A DNA stretch of 32,015 nt from Chlorobiota bacterium. Lineage in GTDB: Bacteria > Bacteroidota > Bacteroidia > Bacteroidales > B39-G9. The stretch is from assembly GCA_013152655.1 (NCBI GenBank), contig JAADFW010000045.1, positions 1 to 32,015 on the forward strand, read 5' to 3'. A program made the translations under genes and the position numbers. This document shows, piece after piece, positions 9,257 to 17,530 of the stretch (the stretch's first letter is position 1; each line of letters begins with the position of its first letter). The notes below the pieces were generated by a model. That model searched no databases. It was not told where the DNA came from and saw only the letters and a list, made by a program, of their open reading frames with translations.

Positions 9257-12200
9257 CTATTCAATTACTAACTTTTGGGTATCTCGTTTACCATTACTTA
9301 TTACGTTAATGATATAAATACCGGAAGAAAGATTGTTTGTATTTAATTGTACTAAGCTTCCTGCTTGTACATTAACAGTCTGATTCATAACCGTTCTGCC
9401 AGTAATATCTGAAATGCTGATATTAACATTGCCATTTATATTATTGCTTAACGATTTTAAGAATACTTCACCATTTGACGGGTTAGGATAAAGCCTGAAA
9501 TTATTACTTAAAGTGCTATTGTTAACTTCTTTAACACCAACTGTATAGTAAGGGCCTCCACTTAATTCAAGGTCGCCTAAATCATCGGTATTACTCCAGT
9601 TACTTCCTGTTCCGTACCACATAGTTTGATAATCACGTCCAATACCATTGTCGCTATCGTTATTTCCGATACTCCAGCCAATAGTACGGCCTTTACCAGG
9701 TAAGAAACTAAAATCGCCCCAACCAAGTTTCAATTCAATATTATAACCGTCTGCAGTGGCAGTCCAGTTTGAACTATAATCAGTTAACTGAACACCGTCA
9801 GCTTTAATCCATAATGTTGATTGATCAGCAAAATCCATAATTAGTTGTGTGTCAAAATCACCATCATAAGTTCCATCCTGGTCATGGTTTCCGTCAATGT
9901 ACATTTCAATTGCATCATTATCCCATGGGTTTCCACTTCCTTCAACAACTGCATCAATTACTTTAACTCCTATATAAAGATAATCACCATCCCAAAGAGT
10001 TCCCCAGGTAACTGTATTATTATCAGGGCCTGTTCCGGCAACAACACCTGCATCCATACCGTAATCAAGGCTATATTCACTTAAATCACCGTCAATAGTA
10101 GCAGTATCAGCAGTATAAGTTGCATAAGCAGTACTATCACCTGCCGGTTCGTCAACAAATGAATAATCACCTGTTAAACAATCAAAAGTTATCCGGTATC
10201 TTCCTGTAGGTACGGCTATTTCTGAACCACCAACAGTAGCTGTTCCGCTTGGGAATCCTGTTCCACCCCATGCTACAGTACTTTGTCTGTCTTTTCTGAA
10301 AACTACGTTAAAATCTTCAAGTACATCATATGTAGCAACATATGTTGTTGGAAGATCAGTTGGATTTCTAAGCATTACATCATTAATAGTGCTATTGAAA
10401 AGACTAATGTTTCCACAAGATAATCCACCTAAGGAAGCATCACCAAATCCTGAAGTACCATCATAATCCTGAAGGCCGCCATTCCATGCCATTGTATAAG
10501 CAACACCACTTCCGTCATCATCATCACCAACCATAATATCAAATCCAATTTGTCCGCCTTCTTCAGGAGTAACTCCTAAATCAGCCCATTTAATGCCGGC
10601 TTCTACATAATAAGCACCTGAACCGGCTGACACTCCTGTTTCAATAGCTGCCGGGCCGTTTACAATTGTAGCTGTACCGTCGCTGGTAACTTTTAAATAA
10701 ACATCAGAAGCATCATAATCGCCACCGTTTTTATTTCCATCAACAAAAATTTCAACAACATCGCCTGAATTAATGGTAGCATCTGTAACTTTAACACCTA
10801 CATATAAATACTCGGCATTATAAGTTAAACCAAACATTACATCATTTAAATCAGTACCGGCAGTTCCGTCAACCACCTGTGAAACAGGCTGGCTAATGTC
10901 CCAATCGCTTTCATTTAACTGGCCGTCAACACTCATGGCAAAAACTTTAGGGGCAAAAACAGAGCTTCCAAGTCTTGTAAAACTGAAATCTTTTGATTTA
11001 CAATTAAATGTAATTTTATATTTACCACCCGGAACTGCAATATACTGGTCAGTACCCTGTACACCTTGTCCTGATGGGAAAGTACCACCCCAAACATTTT
11101 CAAATAGTGCATCTGCATCTTCTCTGAAAAGTAAATCGGTACTACTTGTAAAGTTATAAGTTAAGCTGAATTGACTTGGATACATAGGATCTCGTATCAG
11201 GTTAACATCTGTTGGAGGATCATCAGTATTATCTGAAACGCCCCAGTTGTTAAAATCGCCAACCATGCCAATTTCTCCGCAAGCATCGCTATTAGTAGTA
11301 AAATTGTATGCTAATGTTGAAGTATTAAAAGTAACATCGTAAACACCGGCTGTTAATGGAATATTTGTACTGCTTCCTAACTCTCCAGTTCCGGAAGGAA
11401 AAGCAGAAGAACCCCAATTTACTGACCAGTCAGCATTTTCACGAAACTTAACTTCTGAATCTTCAAACCATGAACGGGTTAATGTCCATGAGCTTGGATC
11501 ATTAGCATCTCTGGTCATATTAACATCGCCATTCCAACCGTTAAATGCGCCAATCATACTTATTTGCCCTGTAGTAGAAACAAAGTTATACATTCCGGTT
11601 GCACAATTAAAAGTAACCACGTAATCTGTTGTAATACCACTTGCATCGAGAGGAACCATTATATTTGGCCCATCCTGATAACCGGTATCAGCAGGGAATA
11701 CATCGCCACCCCAATTTGTACTCCAATCAGAGTTTTGTCTGAATTTTAATTCAATAAAACCGTCAGCAGGATCACTGGCGTCCATATCAGCATTTAAAGT
11801 TAAAATAACTGTCCATAAATCAGGATCATCAGCATCTCTTGTCATCCAATAATCTTCTGACCAACCGTTAAATTCACCAATAAGTCCAATTTCGCCACAT
11901 GTTGATTGAAAATCGTACATACCGGTAGCGCAATTGAAAGTTACAAAATAGTTGCCAAGAGGAATTTGGATGTTTGGCCCATTCTGATAACCAGTATCAG
12001 CAGGGAATACATCGCCACCCCAGTTTACTGACCAATCAGAATTTTCTCTGAATTTAGCTTCTACAAAACCGCTGGTATCTGTATCATCGTCAGCAGAAAA
12101 AGTAATGTAAGCAGTCCACATATCAGGATCGCTTTCATCTCTTGTCATCCAGTAATCTTCAGACCAACCGTTAAATTCGCCAATAAGTCCAATTTCACCA

Positions 12201-12571
12201 CATGTGGCTTCAAAATTATAAGCACCTGTTGAACAGTTAAATGTTACGACATAGCTTCCAACAGGAACTGGAATGTTTGTTCCATTCTGAATAGCTGTTC
12301 CAGATGGGAAAACTGAATCTCCCCAATTTACTGCCCAATCCTGGTTTTCACGAAATTTCATTTCAACAACACCATTTGTATCGGTATCGTCAGAAGCTTT
12401 CAGGGTTAACATTGCAGTGAATTGATCTGGGTTTTCCATGTCACGGGTCATCATTAAATCGCCGTTCCAACCATTGAATTCACCAATTAGACTAACTTGC
12501 CCGCATTGACTCATTCCCTGAAATGAGAGAAGCATGGCAAAAAACATTAAGTAAAGTAGTTTTTTCATCAT
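9257..12571 (-). CDS. Secreted multidomain starch-binding protein with T9SS tail
   Basis: The 1104-residue protein has a signal peptide (1-21). Five repeats of about 100 residues follow (23-122, 124-223, 225-332, 334-427, 431-534), each opening with IGEFNGW..MTRD and continuing with KFREN.DW..NWGG..FP and VTFN..TG.Y.F. They resemble the starch-binding E-set domains of SusE/SusF. A CBM9/DOMON-like domain (about 538-716) is followed by a degenerate sixth repeat (719-806), a second CBM9/DOMON-like domain (about 815-1006) and a Por-type sorting domain (1024-1104: FRLYPNPSNGEV...GIYIINV). No catalytic domain is seen, so it should bind glucan at or outside the cell. MM at the start leaves the first or second ATG (12568) possible. 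The gene is divergent from lacI, with a LacI-type operator upstream. Confidence 0.85.
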   Translation of the reverse strand: MMKKLLYLMFFAMLLSFQGMSQCGQVSLIGEFNGWNGDLMMTRDMENPDQFTAMLTLKASDDTDTNGVVEMKFRENQDWAVNWGDSVFPSGTAIQNGTNIPVPVGSYVVTFNCSTGAYNFEATCGEIGLIGEFNGWSEDYWMTRDESDPDMWTAYITFSADDDTDTSGFVEAKFRENSDWSVNWGGDVFPADTGYQNGPNIQIPLGNYFVTFNCATGMYDFQSTCGEIGLIGEFNGWSEDYWMTRDADDPDLWTVILTLNADMDASDPADGFIELKFRQNSDWSTNWGGDVFPADTGYQDGPNIMVPLDASGITTDYVVTFNCATGMYNFVSTTGQISMIGAFNGWNGDVNMTRDANDPSSWTLTRSWFEDSEVKFRENADWSVNWGSSAFPSGTGELGSSTNIPLTAGVYDVTFNTSTLAYNFTTNSDACGEIGMVGDFNNWGVSDNTDDPPTDVNLIRDPMYPSQFSLTYNFTSSTDLLFREDADALFENVWGGTFPSGQGVQGTDQYIAVPGGKYKITFNCKSKDFSFTRLGSSVFAPKVFAMSVDGQLNESDWDISQPVSQVVDGTAGTDLNDVMFGLTYNAEYLYVGVKVTDATINSGDVVEIFVDGNKNGGDYDASDVYLKVTSDGTATIVNGPAAIETGVSAGSGAYYVEAGIKWADLGVTPEEGGQIGFDIMVGDDDDGSGVAYTMAWNGGLQDYDGTSGFGDASLGGLSCGNISLFNSTINDVMLRNPTDLPTTYVATYDVLEDFNVVFRKDRQSTVAWGGTGFPSGTATVGGSEIAVPTGRYRITFDCLTGDYSFVDEPAGDSTAYATYTADTATIDGDLSEYSLDYGMDAGVVAGTGPDNNTVTWGTLWDGDYLYIGVKVIDAVVEGSGNPWDNDAIEMYIDGNHDQDGTYDGDFDTQLIMDFADQSTLWIKADGVQLTDYSSNWTATADGYNIELKLGWGDFSFLPGKGRTIGWSIGNNDSDNGIGRDYQTMWYGTGSNWSNTDDLGDLELSGGPYYTVGVKEVNNSTLSNNFRLYPNPSNGEVFLKSLSNNINGNVNISISDITGRTVMNQTVNVQAGSLVQLNTNNLSSGIYIINVISNGKRDTQKLVIE
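10970..12505 (-). repeat. Tandem array of five ~300-bp coding repeats
   Basis: The five N-terminal modules of the secreted binding protein are encoded in tandem (approximately 12206-12505, 11903-12202, 11576-11899, 11291-11572 and 10970-11281). Copies 2 and 3 are close to identical in DNA over long stretches, for example the segments around 11695-11715 and 12000-12020, while copies 4 and 5 have diverged. This suggests recent duplication of the central module and makes the gene prone to copy-number change. A sixth, degenerate copy lies apart at about 10154-10417. Confidence 0.8.
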
Positions 12572-12644
12572 GAATTGTAATTTAGTTAATAATAATTTTT
12601 TAAGGCATAAGCTAATTTAAGCAAAAATTAGCAGACCTGTTATT

Positions 12645-12652
12645 CAAAACTA
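12645..12652 (-). promoter_or_regulatory. Probable -7 box of the secreted binding-protein gene
   Basis: On the minus strand the octamer reads TAGTTTTG, an exact TAnnTTTG match, about 74 bp before the start codon. No clear TTTG is visible at the -33 position, which fits a promoter that needs an activator bound at the upstream operator, but this is inference. Confidence 0.4.
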
Positions 12653-12707
12653 AGTTAAAATTTAATATAAAAGTTTGGAAACCATTAAAAACAGCTAAAA
12701 AATCTAT

Positions 12708-12719
12708 GCAAACGTTTGC
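12708..12719. promoter_or_regulatory. LacI-family operator upstream of the binding-protein gene
   Basis: The 12-bp perfect palindrome GCAAACGTTTGC has the central CG and CAAnCGnTTG core typical of LacI/CcpA-type operators. It lies in the gap between the binding-protein gene and the lacI gene, about 56 bp upstream of the minus-strand -7 box, a position more like an activator or looping site than a simple block. A second site with the same core is at 14070-14079. Confidence 0.65.
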
Positions 12720-12880
12720 TTTTTTTATGTCAATTTATACTATACTAATTAATAAATGATATGTTATATTATATTTTAAAGCAGCGTCTTAAAATATTGA
12801 TTTTCTGTATATTGAATTATTATCATTAAGCCTGATTAACAAATTAGCTATTTTAGTTTACATATATTATATTATGGATA

Positions 12881-12910
12881 ATTGTCAATAAATATAAATT
12901 ATTGTCAATA
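12881..12910 (+). repeat. Paired 10-bp direct repeats upstream of lacI
   Basis: ATTGTCAATA occurs at 12881-12890 and again at 12901-12910, exactly 20 bp apart, close to two helical turns, so two protein subunits could bind the same face. The hexamers gacaat (12996-13001) and attgac (13011-13016), reverse complements of parts of this repeat, lie just before the lacI start. This is a candidate operator for lacI itself; the binding protein is unknown. Confidence 0.4.
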
Positions 12911-13021
12911 CTTTTCGAATCATAAACCACTAATTTCGTATTACAACTACATATTTTGTAATCTTCTAAAAATTACTTACATTACTAACATTAATGACAA
13001 TTATCAAATTATTGACTACCA

Positions 13022-14050
13022 ATGGAAAGCGGAAGATACACTATTAAAGATATTGCCAAACAACTCGGAATATCTCCTTCAACTGTTTCACGTGCCTTAA
13101 AAGATCATCCTGATATAAGCAAAAAAACTAAAAAAGTTGTTTCCGAACTTGCAGCTAAACTTCATTACCGGCCTAACGCCATAGCTTTAAGTTTGCGAAA
13201 TAAAAAATCGAAAATTATTGGTGTAATTATTCCTGAAATGGTTCATTATTTCTTTTCAACTATAATTAGCGGTATTGAAAAAATAGCACACGAACAAGAG
13301 TATCAGGTAATGGTATGTCAATCTAATGAAGTTTATCAACAAGAGGTTGAAAATGCTTATGCATTACTCTCCAGTAGAATAGATGGCTTATTAGTAGCTA
13401 TAACTAAAGAAACATCCGACTCCACTCATTTTCAGGATTTAATTAATCAAGGTGTTCCCATCGTATTTTTCGACCGGATGATGCACAATGTTAAAAGTGA
13501 TAAGGTAATTGTTGACGACCACGATGGTGCTTATAAAGCAGTTGAACATTTAATAAATATTGGGAAAAAGAAAATTGCTCATTTTGCAGGCCCGCAAAAC
13601 AGGTTAATTGGTATGAACCGCCAAAACGGTTATGTACATGCCTTACAAGATTATAAAATTCCGGTGGATAAAGAAATGATTTTTGATTGCGATAGTTATA
13701 AAAAAGCACTTGAATTAACCGAGCAATTATTCAAAACAAAAAATATTCCGGATGCCATTTTTGCAGCAAATGACTTAACAGCCATTGGTGCAATGAAAAT
13801 TATTAAAGATAAAGGTTTAAAAATACCTGACGATGTTGCTGTAATTGGATTTGGCAATAGTTTTTATTCGCAAATTTCTGATCCTGCATTAACAACAGTT
13901 TCCCAACCAGGATATGAAATGGGAAAATTAGCTACAGAGCTTCTTTTTAACAGGTTAAATTCTACAGATGAAAAAGCCGAAGAACCTCAGTTAAAAGTAT
14001 TAAAAACTAAATTAATCATTCGAGATTCAACCGTAATCGAAAAAAAATAA
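13022..14050 (+). CDS. LacI-family transcriptional regulator of the glucan island
   Basis: This 342-residue protein is a standard LacI/GalR regulator. Residues 5-60 form the DNA-binding headpiece: the helix-turn-helix TIKDIAKQLGISPSTVSRAL and hinge helix around YRPNAIALSLR. Residues 62-340 form the periplasmic-binding-protein-like effector domain (IIGVIIPEMVHYFF, VDDHDGAYKAVEHL, PDAIFAANDLTAIGAM, DVAVIGFGN). The ATG at 13022 puts the headpiece at the very N-terminus. It lies between the two transcription units it probably controls, and CAAnCGnTTG sites stand upstream of both. The effector is likely maltose or a related sugar by context; sequence alone does not show it. Both operators lie upstream of the promoter boxes, so it may act as an activator. 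Confidence 0.93.
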   Translation: MESGRYTIKDIAKQLGISPSTVSRALKDHPDISKKTKKVVSELAAKLHYRPNAIALSLRNKKSKIIGVIIPEMVHYFFSTIISGIEKIAHEQEYQVMVCQSNEVYQQEVENAYALLSSRIDGLLVAITKETSDSTHFQDLINQGVPIVFFDRMMHNVKSDKVIVDDHDGAYKAVEHLINIGKKKIAHFAGPQNRLIGMNRQNGYVHALQDYKIPVDKEMIFDCDSYKKALELTEQLFKTKNIPDAIFAANDLTAIGAMKIIKDKGLKIPDDVAVIGFGNSFYSQISDPALTTVSQPGYEMGKLATELLFNRLNSTDEKAEEPQLKVLKTKLIIRDSTVIEKK

Positions 14051-14069
14051 TTTTTTTTGTTTTTTTTCG

Positions 14070-14079
14070 CAATCGTTTG
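14070..14079. promoter_or_regulatory. LacI-family operator upstream of the sugar operon
   Basis: CAATCGTTTG fits the CAAnCGnTTG core also found at 12709-12718. It lies just after the lacI stop codon and 56 bp upstream of the -33 element of the operon promoter. The upstream position suggests activation. The sites share 10 of 12 bases when the flanking base on each side is counted. Confidence 0.55.
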
Positions 14080-14101
14080 AAACAATACTTTCCCTGTTAT
14101 T

Positions 14102-14118
14102 CCCTTGTATTATAAGGG
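14102..14118 (+). terminator. Weak hairpin after lacI
   Basis: CCCTTGT (14102-14108) can pair with ATAAGGG (14112-14118), one pair being G-U, around a 3-nt loop. Only a short T-containing tail follows, so it is at best a weak terminator for lacI before the operon promoter. Confidence 0.3.
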
Positions 14119-14135
14119 TTCTATTAATCAAAAGG

Positions 14136-14168
14136 TTTGCATTTCATAAAACATTTATGTTAAATTTG
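14136..14168 (+). promoter_or_regulatory. Promoter of the maltose/glucan operon
   Basis: TTTG (14136-14139) and TAAATTTG (14161-14168) match both halves of the Bacteroidota promoter exactly, separated by 21 bp. Transcription would start near 14175, leaving a leader of about 38 nt before the MFS start codon at 14213. This is the best complete promoter in the window. Confidence 0.7.
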
Positions 14169-14212
14169 AATTATTTAATGTTCACTATCAATAAGAATAT
14201 ATCTAAAATATT

Positions 14213-15721
14213 ATGAAGACTAAACCACATCTTAGCTTTTGGCAAATATGGAACATGAGTTTCGGATTTCTCGGCATTCAATTCGGATTTGCACTTCAAA
14301 ATGCCAACGTTAGCCGTATATTTCAAACTCTTGGCGGACAAGTAGAAGATTTATCGCTTTTTTGGCTTGCTGCACCGGTAACGGGCCTATTAATACAACC
14401 TATTATTGGCCATTATAGTGATAAAACATGGGGAAGATTAGGAAGAAGAAGGCCTTATTTTTTAGTTGGCGCCATTTTAGCAACCATTGCCTTGTTTATT
14501 ATGCCAAATTCTCCGACATTATGGATTGGTGTTGGAATGCTTTGGATAATGGATGCTTCTATAAACATCTCAATGGAACCTTTTCGTGCTTTTGTCGGAG
14601 ACATGTTACCTTCTGAACAACGGACACAGGGTTTTGCCATGCAAAGTTTTTTTATTGGCACAGGTGCTGTTATTGCATCGGTTTTACCGTGGGTAATGAC
14701 TAAATGGCTTGGTTTTGCGAATACTGCGCCTGAAGGAATTATTCCTCCTTCAGTGAAATACTCTTTCTATATTGGCGGGGCTGTATTTTTACTCGCAGTT
14801 ATCTGGACTGTTTTCCGAACAAAAGAATATTCACCCACAGAATTAGCCGAATTCGATGGGAAAGAGTTGACAAAATCTGATAGAATTGACAATACAAATG
14901 AAGTTGAAAATCACAAAAAAGCAAATAAAAAGTGCTTAAAGAGCGGTTTGGTATTACTTATTTTAGGAATTGTCTTAACTGCTGTGCTTTATTTTACTGA
15001 AGTAGAAAAAGAAGTTTATATCCTTTCACTCGGTTTATTTGGTTTTGGAATTTTTGAATTAATTGCCTGGTTCTTACAAAAAAGTAAAGTACATAATGGG
15101 TTCACCGAAATAGTGAATGATTTAAATAATATGCCAAAAACCATGGTTCAACTTTCTTTTGTACAGTTTTTCTCATGGTTTGCTTTGTTTGCCATGTGGA
15201 TATATACCACACCGGGAGTAACCGAACATGTATATCATACAACCGATACTACTTCAGCAATTTATAATGAAGGTGCTAATTGGGTTGGAATTTGTTTTGG
15301 GGTTTACAATGGATTTGCAGCAGTTTTTGCATTTCTTTTAATACTTCTTGCACGCCTTACTAATAGAAAAACTACACATATGATTGCCTTATTGGTTGGG
15401 GGATTAAGTTTTATTTCTATCTATTTTATTTCTAATCCGGTTGTTTTATTAATTCCTTTTATTGGTGTTGGTTTGGTTTGGGCTAGTGTGTTGGCAATGC
15501 CGTATGCCATTCTCACCGGTGCTTTGCCATCAAATAAAATGGGGATTTATATGGGAATTTTTAACTTTTTTATTGTAATTCCTCAAATTGTTGCTGCCAG
15601 TATTTTAGGATTTTTCGTTAAAACACTGTTTCACGATCATGCTATATATGCACTTTTAATTGGAGGAATAAGCTTTTTAATTGCAGCTGTTACAGTTTTG
15701 TTTGTTAAAGACGACAATTAA
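14213..15721 (+). CDS. MFS sugar transporter, probably for maltose or similar disaccharide
   Basis: This 502-residue inner-membrane protein has about 12 hydrophobic segments. The loop after helix 2 reads QPIIGHYSDKTWGRLGRRRPYF (residues about 62-83), a clear form of the MFS D-x-x-GRRRP motif as in sugar:cation symporters and SLC45-type sucrose/maltose carriers. A polar insert at about 205-240 separates the two halves. It is the first gene of the operon, directly behind the promoter at 14136-14168 and 35 bp before the cytoplasmic GH13 gene. Substrate is inferred from the neighbours: a cytoplasmic GH65 phosphorylase needs an intact disaccharide brought in without phosphorylation, which a symporter supplies. 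Confidence 0.88.
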   Translation: MKTKPHLSFWQIWNMSFGFLGIQFGFALQNANVSRIFQTLGGQVEDLSLFWLAAPVTGLLIQPIIGHYSDKTWGRLGRRRPYFLVGAILATIALFIMPNSPTLWIGVGMLWIMDASINISMEPFRAFVGDMLPSEQRTQGFAMQSFFIGTGAVIASVLPWVMTKWLGFANTAPEGIIPPSVKYSFYIGGAVFLLAVIWTVFRTKEYSPTELAEFDGKELTKSDRIDNTNEVENHKKANKKCLKSGLVLLILGIVLTAVLYFTEVEKEVYILSLGLFGFGIFELIAWFLQKSKVHNGFTEIVNDLNNMPKTMVQLSFVQFFSWFALFAMWIYTTPGVTEHVYHTTDTTSAIYNEGANWVGICFGVYNGFAAVFAFLLILLARLTNRKTTHMIALLVGGLSFISIYFISNPVVLLIPFIGVGLVWASVLAMPYAILTGALPSNKMGIYMGIFNFFIVIPQIVAASILGFFVKTLFHDHAIYALLIGGISFLIAAVTVLFVKDDN

Positions 15722-15756
15722 TTGTTCTAATTAAAGCTCGAAATTTTTAATATAAA

Positions 15757-17487
15757 ATGTTACATACTAAAGAAATACTTGCTAATTACTGGCAAAAATT
15801 ATATCCCGGCCAATCTCTTGATAAATTAAATGTTTTTTTTCAGGAAATTGAAAGCGTTAAAGATGAAGTAAAATCAAATTCGACACAATCAGACTGGTAT
15901 AAAGATGCTGTTGTTTATTCACTTTATGTCGATTTATTTAATCAAAGCTTTAAAGGGCTGGAAGAAAAATTAGATTATTTATCAAATTTAGGAGTTAATT
16001 GCCTGTGGCTACTTCCTATTCTTGATTCGCCAATGCGCGATGCCGGTTTCGATATTAGAAATTATAAAAAAATAAGAGAAAATTTAATAGGCTTAAACGA
16101 GAATAGTTCAGAAGAAGAACAACTGTTAGTTTTTAAAAATTTTCTTGCAAAAGCAAAACAAAAAGGAATAAGGGTAATTTTTGATGTTGCCATTAATCAC
16201 ACTTCAGACCAACATAAATGGTTTCAAGAATCCAGAAAATCTGATAATAATCCTTATCGCGACTATTATATCTGGAACAAAGACACAAATAAATATAAAG
16301 AAGCCCGCCTGCTTTTTAAAGGCATGTGTCCGAGTAATTGGGAAAAAGACGGTGATTGCTATTACTTTCATCGTTTTTTTGAATTTCAGCCCGACTTAAA
16401 CTACCGAAATCCTCAAGTACTGCTTGAAATGAGCCGCAATTTGCTTTTTTGGCTCAAGCAAGGAGTTGACGGGTTTAGGGCAGATGCCATTCCATACTTA
16501 TGGAAAGAAGACGGTACAAATTGTGAGAATTTGCCTAATACTCACTTAATTGTCAAGTTTTTTCGTGCTGTTTTAGATTATATTAAGCCAGATACCCTTT
16601 TATTAGCCGAAGCTTGCCAAAAACCTAAAGAAGTGGTAAAATATTTTGGTAATTCAGATGAATGTCATGCCGGTTATCATTTCCCGCTTATGCCACAAAT
16701 GTTTAAAGCCATTGGGAAACAATCGTCTGAACCTATTATTCATACGTTAAGCCTTAATGTAACTCCTGAAATACCTGATGGAAGCCAGTGGTTCACTTTT
16801 TTACGTTGCCACGATGAATTAAGCCTTGAACTGGTTTATGTAAGCGAAGAAGACCGAAAATATATTCATGAAACCTATTGCCGAAATCCCAAATGGGATT
16901 TCAGGGTTGGCGAAGGCATTTCAGCCCGTTTGGCCGACTTAATGGAACGAAATCCACAAAAAATAGGATTAGCCTATTCTGTAATGCTTACTTTACCCGG
17001 TACTCCGGTAATTTATTATGGTGATGAATTTGGAAAAACAAACGATGAGAATTATTATCACGAACAGATAAAATTAATCGGAAAAGACGATACCCGATTT
17101 CTGGTTCGCGGCCATATTAACTGGGAGAAACTTGGAAAAAAACTGGCAAATAAAAATACTTTTGAATCTCAGGTTTACCAACAATTAACCAATCAAATTA
17201 AAATCAGGAATAAGTATAAAAATTTTGGCAGGGGAAAAATTGAATGGATTGAGCTGAAAGATGAAAAAGACAATTTTTTAAAAGAAATTTTAGCATATTA
17301 CAGAACTTATGACAATACTAAACTATTGATTATTAACAACTTATCAGACAAAGAAGTTATTATTAATTTAAATAAACAACTAATTAAATTGCCAGAAAAA
17401 GATTTACTGAAACAACCTTTAAACTTTACTGAAAATGGAGTTTTAAAATTAAAAGCTTATGAATATTTCTGGTTAAATGTTGAGTAA
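15757..17487 (+). CDS. Cytoplasmic GH13 enzyme, trehalose-synthase-like
   Basis: The 576-residue protein has no signal peptide, so it acts in the cytoplasm. It is a GH13 (beta/alpha)8 enzyme: DVAINH (143-148), nucleophile Asp243 in GVDGFRAD, acid/base Glu285 in LLLAEA, and transition-state Asp353 in FLRCHDELSLE. The last motif and the following stretch to LPGTPVIYYGDEFG resemble GH13_16 trehalose synthases, which interconvert maltose and trehalose. The segment after YYGDEFG (DDTRFLVRGHINW) lacks the PMQW usual in them, and the C-terminal domain is short. It could therefore be an alpha-glucosidase or a transglucosylase. It stands between the importer and the GH65 fusion, so it probably works on the imported sugar or on maltodextrin. 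Confidence 0.8.
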   Translation: MLHTKEILANYWQKLYPGQSLDKLNVFFQEIESVKDEVKSNSTQSDWYKDAVVYSLYVDLFNQSFKGLEEKLDYLSNLGVNCLWLLPILDSPMRDAGFDIRNYKKIRENLIGLNENSSEEEQLLVFKNFLAKAKQKGIRVIFDVAINHTSDQHKWFQESRKSDNNPYRDYYIWNKDTNKYKEARLLFKGMCPSNWEKDGDCYYFHRFFEFQPDLNYRNPQVLLEMSRNLLFWLKQGVDGFRADAIPYLWKEDGTNCENLPNTHLIVKFFRAVLDYIKPDTLLLAEACQKPKEVVKYFGNSDECHAGYHFPLMPQMFKAIGKQSSEPIIHTLSLNVTPEIPDGSQWFTFLRCHDELSLELVYVSEEDRKYIHETYCRNPKWDFRVGEGISARLADLMERNPQKIGLAYSVMLTLPGTPVIYYGDEFGKTNDENYYHEQIKLIGKDDTRFLVRGHINWEKLGKKLANKNTFESQVYQQLTNQIKIRNKYKNFGRGKIEWIELKDEKDNFLKEILAYYRTYDNTKLLIINNLSDKEVIINLNKQLIKLPEKDLLKQPLNFTENGVLKLKAYEYFWLNVE

Positions 17488-17530
17488 ATTATAAGTTATA
17501 TTTTAGTACTATTAAATTGAATATTAAAAA

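Larger units (their letters stand above)
12572..13021. other. Divergent regulatory region between the binding-protein gene and lacI
   Basis: This 450-bp AT-rich gap holds no credible gene. It contains a -7 box on the minus strand at 12645-12652, a LacI-type operator at 12708-12719, and a pair of 10-bp direct repeats at 12881-12910 in front of lacI, with related inverted hexamers at 12996-13001 and 13011-13016. The stretch 12730-12870 shows nothing I can name. A 72-codon frame beginning at 12882 overlaps lacI out of frame and looks spurious. Confidence 0.7.

Noticed and set aside
10154-12505. Regular spaced repeats that could suggest a CRISPR or satellite
   Set aside because: The period is about 300 bp, in frame, and encodes repeated protein modules.
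12882-13100. 72-codon frame overlapping the start of lacI
   Set aside because: It overlaps the lacI headpiece out of frame, is made of low-complexity Asn/Ile/Tyr codons from AT-rich intergenic DNA, and has no recognisable domain.
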